The notes under the pieces: generated by a model
What the model saw: the letters and a program-made list of their open reading frames with translations, nothing else
Databases searched by the model: none
Told to the model about the DNA's origin: nothing
Program-made: the position numbers and the translations under genes
Assembly (NCBI RefSeq): GCF_016009175.1
Contig: NZ_JADUCM010000036.1
Location: 1-50,404 of the forward strand
Direction of reading: 5' to 3'
DNA from: Pseudomonas alkylphenolica
Lineage (GTDB): Bacteria; Pseudomonadota; Gammaproteobacteria; Pseudomonadales; Pseudomonadaceae
Length of the DNA: 50,404 nucleotides
In this document: piece by piece, positions 1 through 9,545 of the stretch
How positions within the stretch are numbered: the first letter of the stretch is position 1
Layout: each line of letters opens with the position of its first letter

Positions 1-140
1 CCCCCCCCCTCCTCCCCCCCCCTCTTTCGGGGGGCCCGCTTCTTTGTTAAAACCCCCCCCCCCCCCGGGCCCTTAACACATTGCCCCCCCCACCCCCCCC
101 CCCCTTGTAGGAGCCGGCTTTCTGGCGATGGTCGCTCCAC
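1..140. other. Low-complexity contig end with a damaged REP-like remnant
   Basis: The first ~105 bases are dominated by runs of C (8 to 14 long) broken by short G- or T-rich pieces, unlike anything else in the window. From about 105 to 140 the text resembles a corrupted copy of the Pseudomonas REP half-site (compare the clean copy at 11569-11633). I read this as low-quality assembly end sequence over a REP element lying after the antiporter gene. No gene is visible here. Confidence 0.7.
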
Positions 141-1376
141 TCAAGGCTGCTCGGTTACCCCGCGCACCACCCGGCCGATCGTCAGCCCCTGCAACAGGAT
201 CGATGACAGCACCACGATGTAAGTGATGCTCAGCAACAGGTCACGCTCGGTACCCGTAGGCAGCGACAGCGCCAGGGCAACCGACACACCACCGCGCAGG
301 CCGCCCCAGGTCAGCACGCGCACGGTTCCGCGTGGCACGCTGCGCCAGCGGCGTAACAGGACAATCGCCGGTGCCACGGTCAGCAAACGCGACAGCAGTA
401 TCGCCAACGCGAGCACGCCCGCAGCGGTCAGGTGCATCCACGAGAACGGCAGCAGCAACAGCTCCAGGCCAATCAAGGCGAACAGCAAAGCGTTGAGCAT
501 GTCGTCAATCAGTTCCCAGAAGCCGTCCAGATAGCGACGGGTCATCTCGTTCATTGCCAGGTTGCGCCCCAGGTTGCCGATGATCAGGCCGGCCACCACC
601 ATCGCGATCGGCGCCGAGACGTGCAGTTCATACGCCATGGCCGAGCCACCGATGACCAACGCGAGGGTCAGCATGACTTCGACCTGGTACTGCTCGATGC
701 TCTTGATCATGCGGTAGGTGATGTAGCCGATCAGGCCGCCGAACAGCGCACCGCCAATGGCTTCGCGGGCGAACAGCATGGCGGTTTCGCCAACGCTCGG
801 GGTTTCACCCAGTTGCGCAATGCCCAGCAGCACGGTGAACACCACCACGGCGGTGCCGTCGTTGAACAGGCTCTCACCGACAATGGTGGTTTTCAGCGGT
901 TTGGAGGCGTTGGCGGTACGCAGGGCGCCCAGTACTGCAATCGGGTCGGTCGGCGAAATCAGTGCGCCGAACAGCAGGCAGTAAAGCAGGCTGACATGCC
1001 AGCCGAACAAGGCAAAGATCCAGTGCGCCAGGTAGCCGATGACCACAGTGGCAATCAGCACGCCGACGGTGGCCAGCAGGCCGATAGGCCAGCGATAGCT
1101 GCGCAGGTCGGCAAGATTCACGTGCAGGGCGCCGGCAAACAGCAGGAACGACAGCATCCAGTGCATCAGCAGGTCGTTGAAGTCGATCTGGCTCATCAGG
1201 CTTTGCACCCGCTCTTCCAGCCCCGGGTAGCCGATGACGCTCAAACCTTGCAGCAACAGGGAAAACAGCAGGGCGGTGACCATCACGCCGATGGTGGGCG
1301 GCAGGCCGATAAAGCGGTAGTTCAGGTAGGTGAGGAGGGTGGTGAGGCAGATAAACGCAGCAACAAGCTCAAGCAT
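141..1376 (-). CDS. Na+/H+ antiporter, CPA1 (NhaP/NHE) family
   Basis: A 411-residue inner-membrane protein with about a dozen hydrophobic segments, expected to exchange cytoplasmic Na+ (or K+) for protons in pH and salt homeostasis. The CPA1 signature is present: a TDP motif at residues 143-145 and an ESLFNDG motif at about 168-174 whose Asn-Asp pair is the ion-binding centre in characterised family members. The start was set at the ATG ending at 1376, which has AGGA upstream and opens directly into the first membrane helix. The open frame continues 89 codons further upstream but that part is basic, Cys/Pro-rich and not membrane-like. It is divergent from the DMT permease gene. The exact cation cannot be told from sequence. 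Confidence 0.85.
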   Translation of the reverse strand: MLELVAAFICLTTLLTYLNYRFIGLPPTIGVMVTALLFSLLLQGLSVIGYPGLEERVQSLMSQIDFNDLLMHWMLSFLLFAGALHVNLADLRSYRWPIGLLATVGVLIATVVIGYLAHWIFALFGWHVSLLYCLLFGALISPTDPIAVLGALRTANASKPLKTTIVGESLFNDGTAVVVFTVLLGIAQLGETPSVGETAMLFAREAIGGALFGGLIGYITYRMIKSIEQYQVEVMLTLALVIGGSAMAYELHVSAPIAMVVAGLIIGNLGRNLAMNEMTRRYLDGFWELIDDMLNALLFALIGLELLLLPFSWMHLTAAGVLALAILLSRLLTVAPAIVLLRRWRSVPRGTVRVLTWGGLRGGVSVALALSLPTGTERDLLLSITYIVVLSSILLQGLTIGRVVRGVTEQP

Positions 1377-1597
1377 TCCAGGTCCTGTAATGGCTTCCGA
1401 TATGGCGCCCGATTCCGTCGGGCAGAGCTTGGATGGCCTGTCGAGGGTATGGGGACACAGTTTTTCCGTGCATGCGTTGACCGCGCCTGGGCGATTTGGT
1501 TTCCGTCGTTGGCAAATGTGCGCGACGTGGCGGCGGGGGAAATGCTTAGATAGCGGCTGGCCATTGACGACCCTTCTGCTTTGCCAAGGACCTTCGC

Positions 1598-2431
1598 GTG
1601 TTAGCCACTTCCCTTGTGCTGGTTGCCGCCCTGTTGCATGCAACCTGGAACACCCTGATCAAGTTCAGCGGCGAACGCCTGCTGGTCATCGCCAGCATGG
1701 ACGCCGTGGCACTGGTGTTTGCACTGGTGATGGTTGCCTTCGTGCAGTTCCCGCCGGCCGAGGTCTGGCCGTGGTTGCTGGCCTCGGCACTGTTCGAGCA
1801 GTTCTACCGGTTTCTGTTGATCCAGGCCTATCGGGTGGGCGACCTGGGCCTGGTCTATCCCTTGATGCGCGGGCTGTCGCCGCTGGTGGTGCTGGCGCTG
1901 ACCCTGACCTTTGCCGGTGAAACACTTAGCAGCCAGCAGATCATCGGCATCCTGCTGATTCCCTGTGGCATGGCCTGTCTGCTCTGGCAGGGCGGTGGAG
2001 GGGATCGACTGCCCTGGTCGATGCTGCCGGTGGTGGCGCTGATCGGGCTGTGTATCGGTTGTTACACCTGGTTCGACGGTCAGGCCATTCGGTTGTGGTC
2101 GCAGCCACTGGACTATCTTGTGTGGTTGACGCTGCTCAGTGCCTGGCCATTTCCGTTGTTGGCCGGTGTTGCCCGGCGCGCGCCGTTCCTCCTGTTCTGG
2201 CGCTTGCAGTGGCGGCTCGGCCTGGCCGTGGGTGTCTGCGTGCTGCTCAGCTATGCGCTGGTGCTCTGGGCCATGCAATTGGGGTCGGTGGCAGAGGCGG
2301 CAGCGTTGCGCGAGGTCAGTGTGATTCTGGTGGTGCTGTTCGGTATGCGCTACCTCAAAGAACCTTTTGGTGGGCCCAGGCTCTTAGCTTGTGCCCTGGT
2401 GCTGATTGGCATGCTGATCATGAAATTCTGA
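1598..2431 (+). CDS. DMT-superfamily (EamA-type) membrane transporter
   Basis: A 277-residue protein with about ten hydrophobic segments arranged as two EamA-like halves. The C-terminal AAALREVSVILVVLFG segment, followed by a KEPFG motif, is typical of EamA permeases, where this part of each repeat carries the conserved Glu. The substrate is unknown; relatives move amino acids, nucleotide sugars or metabolites. The start is the GTG at 1598, with AAGGA eight bases upstream; no ATG fits better. The next gene begins 25 bases downstream on the same strand, so the two are probably co-transcribed. Confidence 0.8.
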   Translation: MLATSLVLVAALLHATWNTLIKFSGERLLVIASMDAVALVFALVMVAFVQFPPAEVWPWLLASALFEQFYRFLLIQAYRVGDLGLVYPLMRGLSPLVVLALTLTFAGETLSSQQIIGILLIPCGMACLLWQGGGGDRLPWSMLPVVALIGLCIGCYTWFDGQAIRLWSQPLDYLVWLTLLSAWPFPLLAGVARRAPFLLFWRLQWRLGLAVGVCVLLSYALVLWAMQLGSVAEAAALREVSVILVVLFGMRYLKEPFGGPRLLACALVLIGMLIMKF

Positions 2432-2456
2432 CTTCCCGACCGACAAGGAAATAGTT

Positions 2457-2843
2457 ATGACCGTTGCTCTGTGGTGTGTATTGATTGCGATGTTTTTGCC
2501 AGTGTTGTGCACCAGCATCGCCAAGTTCGGCAGCGGGGGCTACAACCTGCGGCAAAATCACGATCCGCGGGCGTTTCTCGACAAGCTCGAAGGCTTGCCA
2601 CGGCGTGCGCATGCGGCGCAGTTGAACAGCTTTGAAGCCTTCCCGGCTTTTGCTGCCGCCGTGATCATTGCCGATATTGTCGGCAACGCAGAGCAGGTGA
2701 CCCAGGATGTGCTGGCTGTGCTGTACATCACCAGCCGCCTGCTCTACATCATCTGCTACCTGGCCGACTGGGCGGTATTGCGCTCGCTGGTCTGGTTTGT
2801 GGGCGTGGGGTTGATCGTTTCGTTTTTTGTTGTGTCGGCCTGA
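2457..2843 (+). CDS. MAPEG-family membrane protein
   Basis: A 128-residue protein with four predicted membrane segments, the usual size and topology of bacterial MAPEG proteins. The family marks are the N-terminal YNLRQNHDPR stretch, the central AAQLNSFEAFPAFAAAV helix with its Asn and Glu, and the later YITSRLLYIICY segment. In eukaryotes MAPEG proteins act on glutathione and eicosanoids; for this bacterial subgroup the reaction is not established. It lies 25 bases after the DMT permease and is followed by a strong palindrome at 2850-2901 that probably ends the unit. Confidence 0.8.
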   Translation: MTVALWCVLIAMFLPVLCTSIAKFGSGGYNLRQNHDPRAFLDKLEGLPRRAHAAQLNSFEAFPAFAAAVIIADIVGNAEQVTQDVLAVLYITSRLLYIICYLADWAVLRSLVWFVGVGLIVSFFVVSA

Positions 2844-2849
2844 CCTAAC

Positions 2850-2901
2850 CGCGGGGCCAGCTCCCCACCTGCAGATGATGGTGGTAGGGGCTGGCCCCGC
2901 G
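2850..2901. repeat. REP-like inverted repeat / possible bidirectional terminator
   Basis: The arms CGCGGGGCCAGC and GCTGGCCCCGCG (12 bp, perfect) flank a ~28-base centre. It sits between the convergent MAPEG and mltA genes. There is no T-run, so it is better called a REP-type palindrome that may stabilise mRNA ends than a classical terminator. Confidence 0.65.
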
Positions 2902-2907
2902 ATCGGA

Positions 2908-4059
2908 TCACAGCACCTTCGGCACTTCAGGCAGCGCTGCACCTTTGGGCCATAGCAACCAGATCTGCCCTTGCTGCTTCATGTTGCCAGCCAGTTCTCC
3001 TGCTTCGGCACCGGTGCCCCAGAACAGGTCTGCTCGCACTTCACCGGTGATGGCCCCGCCGGTGTCCTGGGCCGCAACCGGACGCACCACCGGCGCGCCA
3101 TCCGGACGCGTGGTGGAGAGCCACAGCAAGCTGCCCAGCGGGATCACCTTGCGGTCGATGGCCACACTGTAGCCTGCGGTCAACGGTACGTTCAGCGAGC
3201 CGCGTGGCCCTTCGTTGCTGTCCGGGCGTGTACTGAAGAACACATAGCTGGGGTTGCTCGCCAGGAGTTCGGGCACACGTGTCGGGTTCGCCTCGGCCCA
3301 GGCGTGAATGGCACCCATGGACACTTCTTCTTTTTTCAGTTGGCCCTGTTCGACCAGCCAGCGCCCTACCGGACGATAGGGGTGGCCGTTCTGGTCGGCA
3401 TAACCCACGCGTAGCTGGCGGCCGCTGTCGAGCTGGATACGTCCCGAGCCCTGAATCTGCAGGAACTGCAGGTCCATCGGATCGGTAAGCCAGGCCAGTA
3501 CCGGGGCCGGCACGCCTTGCTGGTTGATCACTTCGGCGGTGTCGTAAGGCTTGAGCACGCGACCTTCCAGGCGGCCGCGCAGGCGCTTGCCCTTGAGTTC
3601 GGGGTAAACGCTGTCCAGTGAGACGACGATCATGTCGTCCGGCACGCCATACACCGGCACATGCGCACTGGCGGTCTGGGTCAGGCTGCCGGGGTAGACC
3701 GGTTCGTAATAGCCGGTGATCAAGCCGTTCGCGCTGTTGTCGCCCGAGCGCATGCTGTAGACGTCCAGCTGCGCCTGGAGAAAGCTGCGGACCTGGGCGC
3801 TGTCGTTGGGCACGCTGACCGCGGCAGCACAGGTACCCGCCCAGATGGCATCACGCTTGAGGCGTTCGCAAGCACTGCGCCAGGCTTCGAAGCCGGCCAG
3901 CAGATCGCTGTCGCTGACGTGAGGCAGGTCTTTCCAGGTGCTGCTGACATAGGTGGCAACTGCATGGGGCTGGGTTTTTTCCGGGGCGCTGCCGTTGCAA
4001 CCGGTGAGCAGGGCCAGTACCGAGAATGTCCAGCCCAGGTGGCGTAAAGGAAATTTCAT
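2908..4059 (-). CDS. mltA: Membrane-bound lytic murein transglycosylase A
   Basis: A 383-residue lipoprotein that cleaves the MurNAc-GlcNAc bond of peptidoglycan, leaving a 1,6-anhydro end. A lipoprotein signal ends at Cys21 (lipobox LLTGC). The MltA domain includes the ITGYYEPVYPGS stretch and FLQIQGSGRIQL. The C-terminal double-psi barrel (3D domain) contains AAQDTGGAITG, with Asp332 as the expected catalytic acid. The start is the ATG ending at 4059, which has GGAAA upstream and opens the signal peptide; an in-frame extension of 16 codons further upstream is not signal-like. It is divergent from the cytochrome gene. Confidence 0.93.
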   Translation of the reverse strand: MKFPLRHLGWTFSVLALLTGCNGSAPEKTQPHAVATYVSSTWKDLPHVSDSDLLAGFEAWRSACERLKRDAIWAGTCAAAVSVPNDSAQVRSFLQAQLDVYSMRSGDNSANGLITGYYEPVYPGSLTQTASAHVPVYGVPDDMIVVSLDSVYPELKGKRLRGRLEGRVLKPYDTAEVINQQGVPAPVLAWLTDPMDLQFLQIQGSGRIQLDSGRQLRVGYADQNGHPYRPVGRWLVEQGQLKKEEVSMGAIHAWAEANPTRVPELLASNPSYVFFSTRPDSNEGPRGSLNVPLTAGYSVAIDRKVIPLGSLLWLSTTRPDGAPVVRPVAAQDTGGAITGEVRADLFWGTGAEAGELAGNMKQQGQIWLLWPKGAALPEVPKVL

Positions 4060-4188
4060 GAAGGGGTTTCCGTGGCGGATTGCCCGGGGTTGAGGCGTGG
4101 ACGGCAATCCGTATGTTTAATAAGGGTATTGGTCTTTGGCGGTGAGGCGAGGATACTGGCCGCCTTTTTCCCGTGAGCCGACGTTACC

Positions 4189-4638
4189 ATGATGCTCAAG
4201 CGACTCTCCGTTGTACTGCTTGCCTGCCTGACCCTGACCGCCTGTGGTGGCGTTGATCCCAATTCGCCGCTGGGCCAGCGCAAGACCATTTTCAAACAGA
4301 TGCTCAAGACCAGTGAAGACCTTGGTGGAATGCTGCGCGGTCGGTTGGCGTTCAACGGACAGAAGTTCGCTGACGGCGCCGTTCAGCTCGACACCTTGTC
4401 CCGTGAGCCGTGGAAGCATTTTCCACAGGTGCGCGAAGAGGATGAAACCAGTGCGCGCCCTGACGTCTGGGAAAAGCAGGCGCGTTTTCAGGAACTGGCG
4501 CGCCAGCTTGAGGCCGCGACCGGCGAACTGGTTGCCGTGACGCGTACTCAACCGCTGAAGGCGGCCGACCTGGCGGCGCCGACCGACAAGGTTGAAGCAG
4601 CCTGCAAAGCCTGTCATACCGAATTTCGTAACCATTGA
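4189..4638 (+). CDS. Cytochrome c'-like lipoprotein
   Basis: A 149-residue exported protein with a lipoprotein signal (lipobox LTAC, Cys19). A single haem c motif, CKACH, at residues 139-143 lies close to the C-terminus, as in four-helix-bundle cytochromes c'. The middle is mainly helical and charged, consistent with that fold. Cytochromes c' bind NO or CO or transfer electrons in the periplasm; which applies here is not visible. Lipid anchoring is less common for this fold. Either ATG at 4189 or 4192 could be the start; the ribosome site is weak. A REP-like palindrome follows the gene. Confidence 0.75.
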   Translation: MMLKRLSVVLLACLTLTACGGVDPNSPLGQRKTIFKQMLKTSEDLGGMLRGRLAFNGQKFADGAVQLDTLSREPWKHFPQVREEDETSARPDVWEKQARFQELARQLEAATGELVAVTRTQPLKAADLAAPTDKVEAACKACHTEFRNH

Positions 4639-4645
4639 ATACAAG

Positions 4646-4695
4646 ATCGCGGGGCTTGCTGGCTACCACCCTAAGGCGTAGACCGGCCCCGCGAT
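4646..4695. repeat. REP-like inverted repeat
   Basis: The arms ATCGCGGGG and CCCCGCGAT, with further partial pairing inward, lie between the convergent cytochrome and DUF1090 genes. It has the same general form as the palindrome at 2850-2901. It could terminate or protect both transcripts; no T-run is present. Confidence 0.55.
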
Positions 4696-4718
4696 AATCA
4701 CAGCGCTAATGCGCTGGC

Positions 4719-5105
4719 TTACTTGTCGAGTTCGTCCAGCGCTTCTTGCAGTTCCTTCTTGGATTCGGCGAGTTTGTCTTTGCGCTTGTTGATCTTCTCG
4801 GCATCGCCTTTTTTCATGGCCTTGTCCAGGTCTTTGGTGCGCTGGGTCACTTCATGACGAGCGTCGAGGACTTTCTGTTCGCGCTCCTTGCGCAAGGCGG
4901 TGTCGGTGCAGTGCTCGTTGACTTCGCTCAACGCTTTCTCAAGGCCCGACTTTTCGAAAGGGTTGGTGGATTGATCAATCTGCTGCTGGATGTCGGCTTT
5001 CTTGGCTGCGCAGCCGGTCAGGGGGCTGGCCTCCGGGGCTGCTTGTACCGCGCTGGCCGCCAGGCCAATTGCGGTCATTAGAATCAGCGAAGAAAAGACT
5101 TTCAT
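4719..5105 (-). CDS. DUF1090 family periplasmic protein (YqjC-like)
   Basis: A 128-residue protein with a cleavable signal peptide (hydrophobic stretch ending in AVQAAP). A small domain with two Cys (TGCAAKKADI and NEHCTDTAL) is followed by a long, highly charged helix rich in Lys, Glu and Asp that should form a coiled coil to the end. This matches the DUF1090/YqjC family, whose function is not known. The start was chosen at the ATG with GGAGG seven bases upstream; a longer in-frame start eight codons back lacks such a site and would bury the signal peptide. Confidence 0.8.
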   Translation of the reverse strand: MKVFSSLILMTAIGLAASAVQAAPEASPLTGCAAKKADIQQQIDQSTNPFEKSGLEKALSEVNEHCTDTALRKEREQKVLDARHEVTQRTKDLDKAMKKGDAEKINKRKDKLAESKKELQEALDELDK

Positions 5106-5177
5106 GGGCGCCTCCATTCGGGGCATAGCAGTAAAGGTTGGGGGAAATCCTGCCCGTATTTCGCGAATTAAGGAACC

Positions 5178-6920
5178 CTAGGTGGACTTTTCGGCTGCAT
5201 TGTCAGAAAAATCCTGCTTGTCGAGAAGGTTTCTAATACCCGCGTTGAGGAAGCCTTCAATACCTTGAACCCCTAGTTGCTCAGCCACAGCGGCCAGTTT
5301 CGGGTGGGTGAAGAAGGCCTCGAGTTGTTTGGCGCGGGTAGCGCCGATTCCGGGCTCGCCGGACCATTGGGACGCTGTCATGGTTGCCAGCGTTGGCCAG
5401 TCCGACCGCAGCTCAAGGTTACGTGGTACCGGTACTCCCAAGGCGCGCAGCCACTGCTGGAAAGGGCGTGTTCGCGCGAGGTCGACGCGCTGCATCAGCT
5501 GCTCGGCGCTAGCGGTGTTGAAACCGGGTAGCGGCTGCAGCTGTTCGCCCGTGAGCGTCAGCCAGTCACTCAAGCTGGTGACCAGGCCAGTCTGCACGAG
5601 GTTGCGCCAGGCGCCGGCACCTACGTGTGGCAGGTCGAGCCCTTGCTTGCTGCTGAGCCAGGTGAGGCGGGCAATGAACTGTTCTTCGCAGCCAGGGCTG
5701 GCCTGCAAGCAACTCAGGGCGTGGAACTGTCCTTGATTCGGCGGCTGAACCTGCTGGCGAACAGTGCTGCGGTGTACGACGTTTTCCAGGCGGGGGATGG
5801 TAAGGCCAGCCAGGCTTATCGACACCTGATCGCCCGGGCGTATGTCCAGCGCTTGCCAGCGCGCGACTGATCCCAGGCTGACGTGGGTGATGCGCCGGTC
5901 ATCGAGGACGACCGGCTGCAATTGCACAACGGGTGTGATTTTGCCGGTGCGCCCGACCTTGAAATGCACCTGGCGTACTTCGGCCAGCACTTGGGAGAAC
6001 GGGTGTTTCCAGGCAGCGACCCAGTACGGCGCGTTTGTCCGCCAGCGCTCGGCGGGCGGGCGGCTGTCCTGGCGCAGTATCACCCCGTCGGTGGCAAAGG
6101 GCAGGGCCGTACCGTACCAACGCTGACGCCAATGCGCGGCCTCTGCCGAGTTGTTGATGGCGACGCTGTAGCGTTCGCTGTCGGCGAAACCCAGCGCGCT
6201 CAGCCTGGCCACGCGTTCGGCCTGGGTGTTCGGTCCTGCTGGCCAGTCCCAGACGAACAGGCCGACTCCGGCGCCTTGTGCGCGACTCAACTGTTTGCGT
6301 GCCATCAGTCCCGCCACGGTACCGCGTGCACCGAGCCCCCCAGCGCTGGATTGCACATGCGCGTCCAGGCGCCAGTAAAGCTCACCCTGCAGTGTGAGGT
6401 CGAGTGGCTGCGGCAGTTCTCGGGTGATACCACCAAGGGACGGAATATGCCGGCTCCAGTCATGCCCGTGTGTCCCGTCGCCGCGGCTGAGCAATTGCTT
6501 CAGCCGGCCTTCACGGAAGATCAGTGAAACGGCGACACCGTCCACCTTGGGTTGTATCCAGATGTGCTGTTTACCCTGCATCCAGCGAGCGACGGCGTGT
6601 TCGTCGGCCAGCTTGTGCACGCCGGTGTGAGGGACGGGATGGGCGACAGGCCCGCGGGCGCTGGCCAGCGGTGTGTCGCTGGCCTTGCGGTTGAAGCATG
6701 CCTGAAGGTGTTTCAGGCGTTGTCGGCTCTGGTCATAAAGCTCATCAGGTACCAATGAAATACCCTGGCCGTGGTAATGCACATCCCAGCGGCTCACGGT
6801 TTCGCCCAGCTGGCTTATTTCACGTTGTGCACGGTCGACGGACCAGGCGGGGCAGGTCTGGGCCTGTGCTGTGGATAAGCAGGCGGTTGCGAGCAGCGAG
6901 GCGAGCAATTTGAACAACAT
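5178..6920 (-). CDS. ligB: NAD+-dependent DNA ligase LigB
   Basis: A 580-residue protein of the LigB branch of NAD-dependent ligases, which seal nicks using NAD+. The adenylation motif KVDG has its nucleophilic Lys at about residue 125. An OB-fold follows, and then HhH-like segments near the C-terminus (LPGFNTASAEQL, GIGATRAKQL). Only two Cys remain where LigA has its four-Cys zinc finger (LSCLQASPGCEEQF), and there is no BRCT domain; both are normal for LigB. The first ~20 residues look exactly like a Sec signal peptide ending in TAQA-QTC. The start is the ATG ending at 6920, with AAGGA eight bases upstream. Confidence 0.92.
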   Translation of the reverse strand: MLFKLLASLLATACLSTAQAQTCPAWSVDRAQREISQLGETVSRWDVHYHGQGISLVPDELYDQSRQRLKHLQACFNRKASDTPLASARGPVAHPVPHTGVHKLADEHAVARWMQGKQHIWIQPKVDGVAVSLIFREGRLKQLLSRGDGTHGHDWSRHIPSLGGITRELPQPLDLTLQGELYWRLDAHVQSSAGGLGARGTVAGLMARKQLSRAQGAGVGLFVWDWPAGPNTQAERVARLSALGFADSERYSVAINNSAEAAHWRQRWYGTALPFATDGVILRQDSRPPAERWRTNAPYWVAAWKHPFSQVLAEVRQVHFKVGRTGKITPVVQLQPVVLDDRRITHVSLGSVARWQALDIRPGDQVSISLAGLTIPRLENVVHRSTVRQQVQPPNQGQFHALSCLQASPGCEEQFIARLTWLSSKQGLDLPHVGAGAWRNLVQTGLVTSLSDWLTLTGEQLQPLPGFNTASAEQLMQRVDLARTRPFQQWLRALGVPVPRNLELRSDWPTLATMTASQWSGEPGIGATRAKQLEAFFTHPKLAAVAEQLGVQGIEGFLNAGIRNLLDKQDFSDNAAEKST

Positions 6921-7009
6921 GGCCAGCATCCTTGCTTGGCAGTAGGGAGTCCTCAGCCTAGGCAACGGTTGCTCAGGGCAGTGGCTGGAGTTGTCAGCCG
7001 ATATGTCAC

Positions 7010-7045
7010 AAAAAAGCCCCAGCCGATCACTCGGCTGGGGCTTTT
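7010..7045 (-). terminator. Rho-independent terminator of metK
   Basis: AGCCCCAGCCGA pairs with TCGGCTGGGGCT around a TCAC loop. A run of A on the left gives a U-run for minus-strand transcription, and TTTT on the right gives a shorter one for the plus strand. It lies 35 bases beyond the metK stop, so it should end the sahR-metK transcript before ligB. Confidence 0.9.
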
Positions 7046-7080
7046 CTTGTCGCTTGCAGCTTAGCGCTGGTCGCTAACGC

Positions 7081-8271
<1,191 letters not shown>

Positions 8272-8290
8272 CTCGACGGGTTCCTAAAAT

Positions 8291-9286
8291 TTACCGATGT
8301 TGAGTGTCGCCAGCCGGTCGCTGAAAATGGCGGACCTGAATCTGGAAACCATTACGTAAGCCCACATAGAGGCTGTCCCCGGGAGCCAGTCCCGCAGCGC
8401 TGGCCCAGCGGGCCAGGTCGTCCTGTTCAAAACCCAGCCAGAGATCACCGCAGGCCTCTCTGGCCCAGCTTTGGTCATGGCTGCACAACTCTGTCACCAG
8501 CAGGCTGCCGCCTGCCTTTACACGGTTGGCCAGTTGCCGCAGGGCTTGGGCCGGGGCGCTGAAATGGTGCAGGACCATGTTCAGCACTACGCAGTCGGCT
8601 TCCACATCCGTTGCACTGAGTGCATCGGCCAACTGCAGGTTCACATTAGCCAGGCCTTCACGCTGACAGACCTGGCGTGCCAGCTCGAGCATGGTCGGGC
8701 TGTTGTCCAGTGCGGTGACCCGGGCAAAGCGCCGGGCCAGCTCGGGTAGAAATTCACCATCGCCAGGGCCGACTTCGAGGGCACTGGCGTGGGGGGCAAA
8801 ACTGAGCTTGTCGAGCAATGCCAGCAGGCTTTCGCCATATTGTGGCAGGCCGGCAATCAAATCTTGCTGGGCGCGAAACTTCTCTTCCACACGCAGGAAA
8901 AAGTCCTGACTGGTGGCGGCACGGCGCTGCTGCACCTGGTCGATCCGCATCTGGACGTCGTCGGCCAGGGCCAGTGCATCAACTTCTTCCAGCAACGCGG
9001 CGTGCAGCTTGCCGCCCAGTCGCTGGTCGTCCGGCAGGGCACGGCGATAGAACACCGCGTTGCCTTCGCGCCGGGTGGCCACCAGGGAGGCTTGTGCCAG
9101 CACCTTGAGGTGATGGCTCATGCCTGACTGGCCGATGGCAAAGATCTGCGCCAGTTCCAGCACGCCGAACGAGTCGCTGGCCAGGGCGCGCAATACGTTC
9201 AAGCGCAGCGGGTCGCCGCCGGCCTTGCACAGGGCGGCCAGTTCGTCGCTTTGCTCAGGGCGGATTGCGGGCGCAAGTACGTTCAT
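8291..9286 (-). CDS. sahR: ArsR-family regulator fused to a methyltransferase domain (SahR type)
   Basis: A 331-residue two-domain protein. Residues ~15-100 form an ArsR-type winged helix with recognition region IGQSGMSHHLKVL, without the Cys clusters of metal sensors. Residues ~150-300 form a Rossmann methyltransferase with ALEVGPGDGEF as the SAM/SAH-binding loop. This architecture next to metK matches SahR, known in Proteobacteria as an S-adenosylhomocysteine-responsive regulator of methionine-cycle genes. The start is uncertain: the ATG ending at 9286 has only a weak ribosome site, while a GTG eight codons upstream (ending at 9310) sits immediately after GGAGG. A near-perfect palindrome just upstream (9325-9354) suggests autoregulation. 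Confidence 0.85.
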   Translation of the reverse strand: MNVLAPAIRPEQSDELAALCKAGGDPLRLNVLRALASDSFGVLELAQIFAIGQSGMSHHLKVLAQASLVATRREGNAVFYRRALPDDQRLGGKLHAALLEEVDALALADDVQMRIDQVQQRRAATSQDFFLRVEEKFRAQQDLIAGLPQYGESLLALLDKLSFAPHASALEVGPGDGEFLPELARRFARVTALDNSPTMLELARQVCQREGLANVNLQLADALSATDVEADCVVLNMVLHHFSAPAQALRQLANRVKAGGSLLVTELCSHDQSWAREACGDLWLGFEQDDLARWASAAGLAPGDSLYVGLRNGFQIQVRHFQRPAGDTQHR

Positions 9287-9324
9287 GGGGCGGCAGTCTA
9301 GACAGGGCACCCCTCCAGTCGCAA

Positions 9325-9354
9325 GAGCAATATCAAAAAGTTTTGATATTGCTC
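9325..9354. promoter_or_regulatory. 30-bp palindrome, likely operator of the SahR-type regulator
   Basis: GAGCAATATCAAAA and TTTTGATATTGCTC form perfect 14-bp arms around a two-base centre. It lies between the divergent sahR-metK and tktA genes, 38 bases before the sahR ATG. AT-rich palindromes of this kind are typical ArsR-family operators. Binding by this regulator is inferred from position and symmetry. Confidence 0.75.
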
Positions 9355-9545
9355 GATAAGCGGGGCAAATCGTCGCAGCGTTAGCGACCGATCCTGCTGT
9401 TTGCCCGGGCTAACCCCTGAATCTGCGCTTAAACACAGGAAAATCACACTGCATCGACCATCCGTCATTGCCCCCGGACACGTGCCTGGGCGAAAATGGC
9501 CGCCTTTTTTCGTTTCGTAATTAATTCAAGCCCAGGAGATAAGCG

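Noticed and set aside
1377..1597. Coding potential in the antiporter/permease spacer
   Set aside because: Frames here have no ribosome site and give Cys/Arg-rich translations on both strands; I see only promoter space for two divergent genes.
8291..9310. ArsR family member considered as a metal sensor
   Set aside because: No Cys/His metal-binding clusters in the winged helix, and the fused methyltransferase domain next to metK points to SAH sensing.
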